Made by a program: the position numbers and the translations under genes. 64,000 bases of DNA from the NCBI RefSeq assembly GCF_907164915.1, contig NC_061863.1:28801258-28865257 (forward strand). The letters run 5' to 3'. The notes beneath the pieces are model-generated. The model ran no database searches. It was not told the origin of the DNA and saw only the letters and a list, made by a program, of their open reading frames with translations. Positions 58,871-64,000 of this stretch are shown here, in pieces. Source of the DNA: Impatiens glandulifera (lineage: Eukaryota > Streptophyta > Magnoliopsida > Ericales > Balsaminaceae). Each line of letters begins with the position of its first letter. Within the stretch, counting starts at the first letter, position 1.

Positions 58871-59080
58871 AAAGTGACGACTCTTAAAGTCAACTGAATT
58901 ATTACATTTTTGAACACGTACTAATCTGGAACCTGTACGGGCCAAGTAAGGAAAAAAAACTAAAAAAAAGAAAATTAGAGCATTCGTGGATTAATGGTTC
59001 GGTGCATGGTTACACATTATGAAAGGACCGTAGCACCATGTCCAATGCAAATTTCCAAAGGACAGTCTCTATCTAAATTT
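58725..59080. repeat. Inverted repeat around a 35-nt poly-T tract
   Basis: The left arm (about 58725..58830) and right arm (about 58979..59080) are reverse complements with frequent mismatches. Aligned markers are TAGAGACT, GACAT, GTAACCATG and TTAATCC. The ~150-nt centre begins with T35 (58831..58865) and then AAACTAAAGTGACGACTC. It may be two copies of an A-tailed or LTR-leader segment in opposite orientation. No gene is involved. Confidence 0.6.
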
Positions 59081-60198
59081 TTTGAATTTTTCTAAAATAA
59101 TTTAAAGGCTCCATTTGATTAAACAAGGCTATTCGGTGTAAAAGGAACCAAACAAGCCCAATGACATATATATAGTTCAAAGGTTGATTTGGACATGAAC
59201 AAATAGTCCAAGGATAAAAAAATTTCAAATTATTCAAAATAATTTGAAATTAGAAGTTTGGTGTTAAAAGTCGACGTTGAAAGAATCAATGGGCCAAATT
59301 GCACATTGGCATAAAGTTCAAGGGATAATTTAATTTCAAATTAATTTATTCATAATTAAAGTTCCAGTAGAATTTTAAAAGAATAGAAACCTTGAGGGCC
59401 AATTTGAACATTTAAGAGGAGATCAAGAATTCAGAAAAAGAAGAAAGCTTGAAAGCTGCTATGACAATTCATCGTCTTCCTCTTCCGCATGATTCCTTTC
59501 TCCATCGCCGATTTCCAAGGCCATAGCTATTGCAGGTAGATTCCCTGCACATCGTTTGCTATAGATGTCCTATGGGACTCGCCATCGTCGTTGCCTATCA
59601 CTCATTCAGATGCATGGAGAATCCAGTAGTGGAGAATAAAGCCTTTCTCTAATTAAAGATTGAGAATTTGAATTTCCTAAGAGGCGTTTCTCCTGGCCCC
59701 ATTGTTGCCTCAAGCTATGGAGTTCGTCACTTCAAGATCACACCAAGGTGCAGAACATCATGAACAATGATTTAGGTTCATCGAAGGGGAAATATCAGAA
59801 ATACCATCGGACTTCCCCGGTTGTCTCAAGACATAGAGTTCATCACTTTAGGACCTCACAACGCACTAAGAATTAGTAATAAGAACCTAATTTCATTAGA
59901 ACGGAAAGGAGAAGAATCGAATGAGAAATCCTCTACGGATTGGAAAATATTTGTGAACTTCATTCGATGTTCGTCTTCTTTCGCGTCTTTTTCTTCGATG
60001 TACTTTCGATGTTACTCTCCTTGCATCTATGAACTTCGAACGAGCCTTCTCCAAGAAATAGAGGTGTTTTAGAACTCACTCGAAGAAATGCTCGACAATT
60101 TCCTCTATGGCGACGGGATCTGAAGGACTCGACATTGCCAATTGAGGTTGTAATTGAGGCTAGTCTTGACCTAGCCTCTTCATAGTTTAGACTCAATC
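59081..60198. other. Anonymous DNA with a short direct duplication
   Basis: Segments near 59697..59746 and 59815..59866 repeat each other imperfectly (TGGAGTTCGTCACTTCAAGA against TAGAGTTCATCACTTTAGGA), about 118 bp apart. Short frames here show no family resemblance. Confidence 0.4.
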
Positions 60199-60203
60199 AA
60201 TAC

Positions 60204-62095
60204 TGTTGGGTAAAATTATTTTGACTAAGTGTTGAAATAGTTTGACTACTAGGATTTTGATGATAAAATGATTTATGCGTTTTGATGCAGGTGTATCGAA
60301 ATTAAATTTCATGAGACTTGGTTCTAATGAGGTTCATTAGACCGATTTGGCATTAGATGCACATAATTAGACACGCATTCTAATGAATTCGGAATTAGAC
60401 GTGTAGTCTAACTCGTGGAGTTAGACGTGCAGTCTAACTCATGGAGTTAGACGTGCAGTCTAATGAATTCGGAATTAGACATGCAGTCTAACTCGTGGAG
60501 TTAGACGTGCAGTCTAATGAATTCGGAATTAGACGTGCAGTCTAACTCATGGAGTTAAACATGTAGTCTAATGAATTCGGAATTAGACGTGCAGTCTAAC
60601 TCGTGGAGTTAGACGTGCAGTCTAATGAACTCGGAGTTAGACATGCAGTCTAATGGAACTCGTAATTAGACGTGTAGTCTAATGTATTGTGAAAGTTAGA
60701 CGTGTAGTCTAACTCCTTCAAACAAGTCTGAAGTAGAACCGTAATTAGACGTGTAGTCTAACTCGCGGAGTTAGACGTGCATTCTAATGGAACTCGTAAT
60801 TAGACGTGTAGTCTAATGTATTGTGAAAGTTAGACGTGTAGTCTAACTCTTTTAGACAAGTTTGAAGTAGAACCGTAATTAGACGTGCAGTCTAACTCGT
60901 GGAGTTAGACGCGCAGTCTAATGGAACCTGAAAGTTAGACGTGTAGTCTAACTCCTTCAGACAAGTCTGAAGTAGAACCGGAATTAGACGCGTAGTCTAA
61001 CTCGTGGAGTTAGACGTGCAGTCTAATGGTTTGTAAAACATTAGACGTGAAGTCTGATTGGTGAAAGTTAGACGTGTAGTCTAACTCCTTCAGATTAGTC
61101 TGAAGTGATTGTAATTAGATGTAAGTCTAATCCCATTAGACCAGGTGGTCTAATGGATTCTTCTCTTAGACGGGGACCTTTGATTTCATTAGACGAGGTC
61201 ATATAATTGAAATACGTCTAATGCTATGCTAAAGTAGTATGCTTGAAGCTAGCACCCGCCTACCCACGTGCTATAGTTGTACTCTAGTGAAGATCAGTAC
61301 GATAGCTATACGCAACCAACCAACGAATACAACGTAAGAGAATTTCCCTCATATTATTTGTTTTGCAGGTACATCTCTGATGGAATATTCGGCGCACTAC
61401 CAGTTGGTGTACGACCACGATCCCTATGCTCAGAACATGTTGTGTACTATGAAGGCTTTCCAATGGAAGAGTGCCACGTATCATTCTGAAGATTCGACCG
61501 TTAGTCTCTGCCCATTATTTTTCATATCTCAAGGACAACGGACAATCTCATGAACTCATGAACTCCCGAACTCTCGGCCGACTACTCTCTCAATCATCTT
61601 GCTTACTGAAATTACTCTGTAATTGATCCTTTGAATATTCAAGCCGTGAGCTGCTTTCCTGATTGTAGTGTGTGTGAATCAAGAGAGAGCTAGAATCAAA
61701 AACACCTTTAGCTGAGTGATATTCTTCATCCTGTAAATTGAATAGAGTGTGTTCTGTTCAATAGTGAGCTAAGTATGTACAAACTGTATTTTGATTCGAA
61801 TCATATTATAGTGAATCCTTCCGGTGGTTGGAAGAAGGGGTGACGTAGGAGAGTTTGCTCCGAACATCCAAAAACAAACTACTGTGTCTTTTCATTTCTG
61901 TCATCTTCACATTTCTCATCTTGAGCTTCAAACCTAAGTAAACAATTCCGCCTTGATTCTGTTTCAAATGTTTACAAGGGTTTGCATAGAATAGAAAGCA
62001 AATTAAATCCCTAACAAGATTTCTTTCAAACCGTTTTTCATAAGCCTTCATCAATAGCCAGACCCCCGTCTCTATCGATAAAGCCGATCTTATCA
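60204..62095 (+). mobile_element. Solo LTR related to element A
   Basis: 1892 bp starting TGTTGGGTAAAATTATTTTG and ending GATCTTATCA, flanked by the perfect duplication AATAC (60199..60203 and 62096..62100). Internal retroelement sequence and the second LTR are absent, as after recombination between two LTRs. U3 (60335..61210) carries over twenty copies of TTAGAC-N5-GTCTAA. The conserved core GGGGTGACGTAGGAG lies at about 61835..61860. The TATA region present in element A is eroded here (about 61525). Longer than the LTRs of element A mainly through its repeat array. Confidence 0.92.
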
Positions 62096-62100
62096 AATAC

Positions 62101-64000
62101 TAACCTAACTTCTAGCATATAAGGATAAACATTTCATTAAGTAATTCAAAAATCAACAAATTGATAAATTAACCAATTCAATATTAAATAGGTTAAATAT
62201 CATTTCAATGTCAATGTATACATTCCCCACTAAATGTGAACTATACAAGTGAGGAAGCAATGAAAGAAACCTACCTAGAAGAGCGCCATATAATTTCTTG
62301 TCGGAATCTCCTTGGGAGTGTTCTTCAATTGGTCACTTGAGCTTTCTTTGGTAGTCTCTCTAAGTGTAATTGGTAAAACCTTACAAATGTCTAGTTGTGA
62401 CTCAAATGAATGAGGATTGATCCTTATATACCCTTAGGTTAAGAGAAACTTTAGAATTTTTGATTTATAAACTAGTAACTCATTAAATGAGTTAAACTGA
62501 CCTATTTTTCTTCTCAGTCAAGTTTTGGCTAAGTTTAGTCTTGTAGATAACCGACCAGGCTACATTCTCTACTTTGAATCAGGTCAAATAGTTAAGTGTA
62601 GGACAAGTTATACATTTTTAAACTTCACACTTTTTCTTGGTCTCGGGTTTAGTCTTCCTATTTCTACCCAGACTTCCAAGAGCTATAAATTTTGGCTTTG
62701 ATCATCTATTAGGATGAGTCAAGGTGTATTGGAAAGGTATTGAAGTTATCTAAATATTTTTTCTTTTCCATGAAGTACAAGACATGCAGCAGGTCCATGT
62801 AATTCTCGATGGAACACAATTGGCCTTAATATATTCAGTTTGGCTAATGGGCGACCTAACATGGGCTATAGATCGAGCCATGAGTGCTATTTATTGTCAA
62901 TAAAAAGCCAACTCAAAGATTTTTTCTTTGCTCACTAAATGATCGAGGGAATAAAAAGATATGAATTTATGAAGTCACACCAAGCTTTAGTTTGTTCTAA
63001 TATTGAAGCGGGAGTATTTGTATCATATTGTTGAGCAGCGTAGACCACCTTTTCCATCGATTGGAGACTCGGGATCGATGCTATTCAATTGGGTTGCATC
63101 ATAGATTTCCAACCATAGTTAGTAATCCAATTGTGAAGCCTTGTGACTTATATTATGAATTTTTAACCGTTGGTGTGTTCGGTTTGATCCTAATCTGATT
63201 ACATCATATTCTACCACTGGTTTCAAGGGATTAAGAGTTTCGATTCGAATCAAGATTAAACAGGCCTTGTAGAGGACTATTCAAGATCTCCAAATTATCC
63301 AAGATCATCCAAAACCATATGGTATAGCGATTTGAGTAAATTTTTTAAGTTAAAGATCTTTGTTGTTCTTCCTTCAACTTAAAAATTCCATAACAAAGGG
63401 AAATTGGACATTTTCAAATGAAGTGCGCGCTGACAACATGGTGACATCACTCTTTCATTTGAATGGTTTGGGAATGCAAGAGTTTTGCGTTGATTCCCAT
63501 TGACAATTTCTTGACATGCCTAGTTTGACTCGGTTTTTGAATGTTTTGCCCTTTTGAAAGCCCTTTACACAAAATTACAAAGAACAATATTAATATTAAA
63601 ATTGATAATTTTTCAAATTAATTAATCTGAACGTATCTAGTCTTTTAAATTCTGATTTGTTATGAAAATTAGTATTTGGGTACAACAACAATCCTAAAAT
63701 AGGTGTTTTGTACATTTTGTTCAATAACAATATTATACTCAAAATTCATGATTTTCCAAACGGTCATTCTGAAGGTATTGGGTCAATGAAATTTTGAATA
63801 TTTTTGAAAATTGGTGTTTTGACCGCTTGTTAAGGGTAATTTCAAGTCATTTTGAAAAGTTTTTATAACTTTTGTTCTCTGAGTCCAATAATTAAGTATG
63901 ATCATCATATTTGACAGGGTATTTTATTTTTAATTTTGGGGTGTAAAAATGGGGTGTGTTTAACGACTAAGAAAAAATATCTCTTGAGAGCATCTAAGTT
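62101..64000. other. No gene recognised at the right end
   Basis: Moderately AT-rich DNA with only short frames. 63590..63950 has phrases (TTTTGAAAAGTTTTTATAAC, TCTGAGTCCAATAATTAAG) whose style resembles 57760..58290, possibly both old LTR fragments; no boundaries were found. Confidence 0.35.

Overview
This is a plant nuclear window, most likely from an asterid eudicot. It has spliced genes with GT-AG introns, an AT-rich background, and plant-type MULE, hAT, CACTA and Ty1/copia elements. The lineage guess rests on memory: the extra ORF of the copia elements resembles proteins annotated 'dystroglycan-like' in Dorcoceras hygrometricum. Two host genes are visible, and transposable elements account for much of the rest.

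Host genes. At the left edge, on the minus strand, four exons (359..2555) encode the N-terminal part of a small membrane-anchored coiled-coil protein that runs off the window. At 48140..55742, on the plus strand, a complete 13-exon gene encodes a 555-residue DEAD-box RNA helicase of the plant RH5/STRS1 (Dbp3-like) type. All helicase motifs are intact, and a telo-box lies next to a TATA box in its promoter.

Nest 1 (about 3.2 to 16.5 kb). A decayed Mutator-like element has a transposase relic on plus and an Ulp1-protease-like relic on minus, as in ULP-carrying (KAONASHI-type) MULEs. Its Ulp1 reading frame is split by a 9.1-kb copia element (element A, 6807..15950) with a perfect CATAT target duplication.

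Nest 2 (about 19.4 to 47.8 kb). An AT-rich dispersed repeat was split by a hAT element (21245..47213). A CACTA locus (21744..45630) split the hAT transposase. The CACTA DNA then received two copia elements: a 5'-truncated one (element B, 25102..29348) and a nearly complete one (element C, 35892..44956). The CACTA DNA looks like two related copies, one an internal deletion derivative, with long arrays of short hairpins. A 1.36-kb non-autonomous hAT (17540..18901) lies in between.

Right part. Beyond the helicase there is anonymous AT-rich DNA, an inverted repeat around a 35-nt poly-T tract (58725..59080), and a 1.9-kb solo LTR (60204..62095, duplication AATAC) related to element A.

The most interesting biology is the copia family, which looks Sirevirus-like. 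Elements A, B, C and the solo LTR share a short conserved LTR core but carry different high-copy palindromes in U3. A, B and C kept complementary parts of one ancestral layout, LTR-gag-pol-extra ORF-LTR. The extra ORF sits where an envelope-like gene would be, but shows basic NLS-like, coiled-coil and RGG or proline-rich segments and no membrane segment. In A it appears to have its own promoter, with the same palindrome as the LTR. Most gene-breaking stops in A and C are TAG codons consistent with C-to-T decay.
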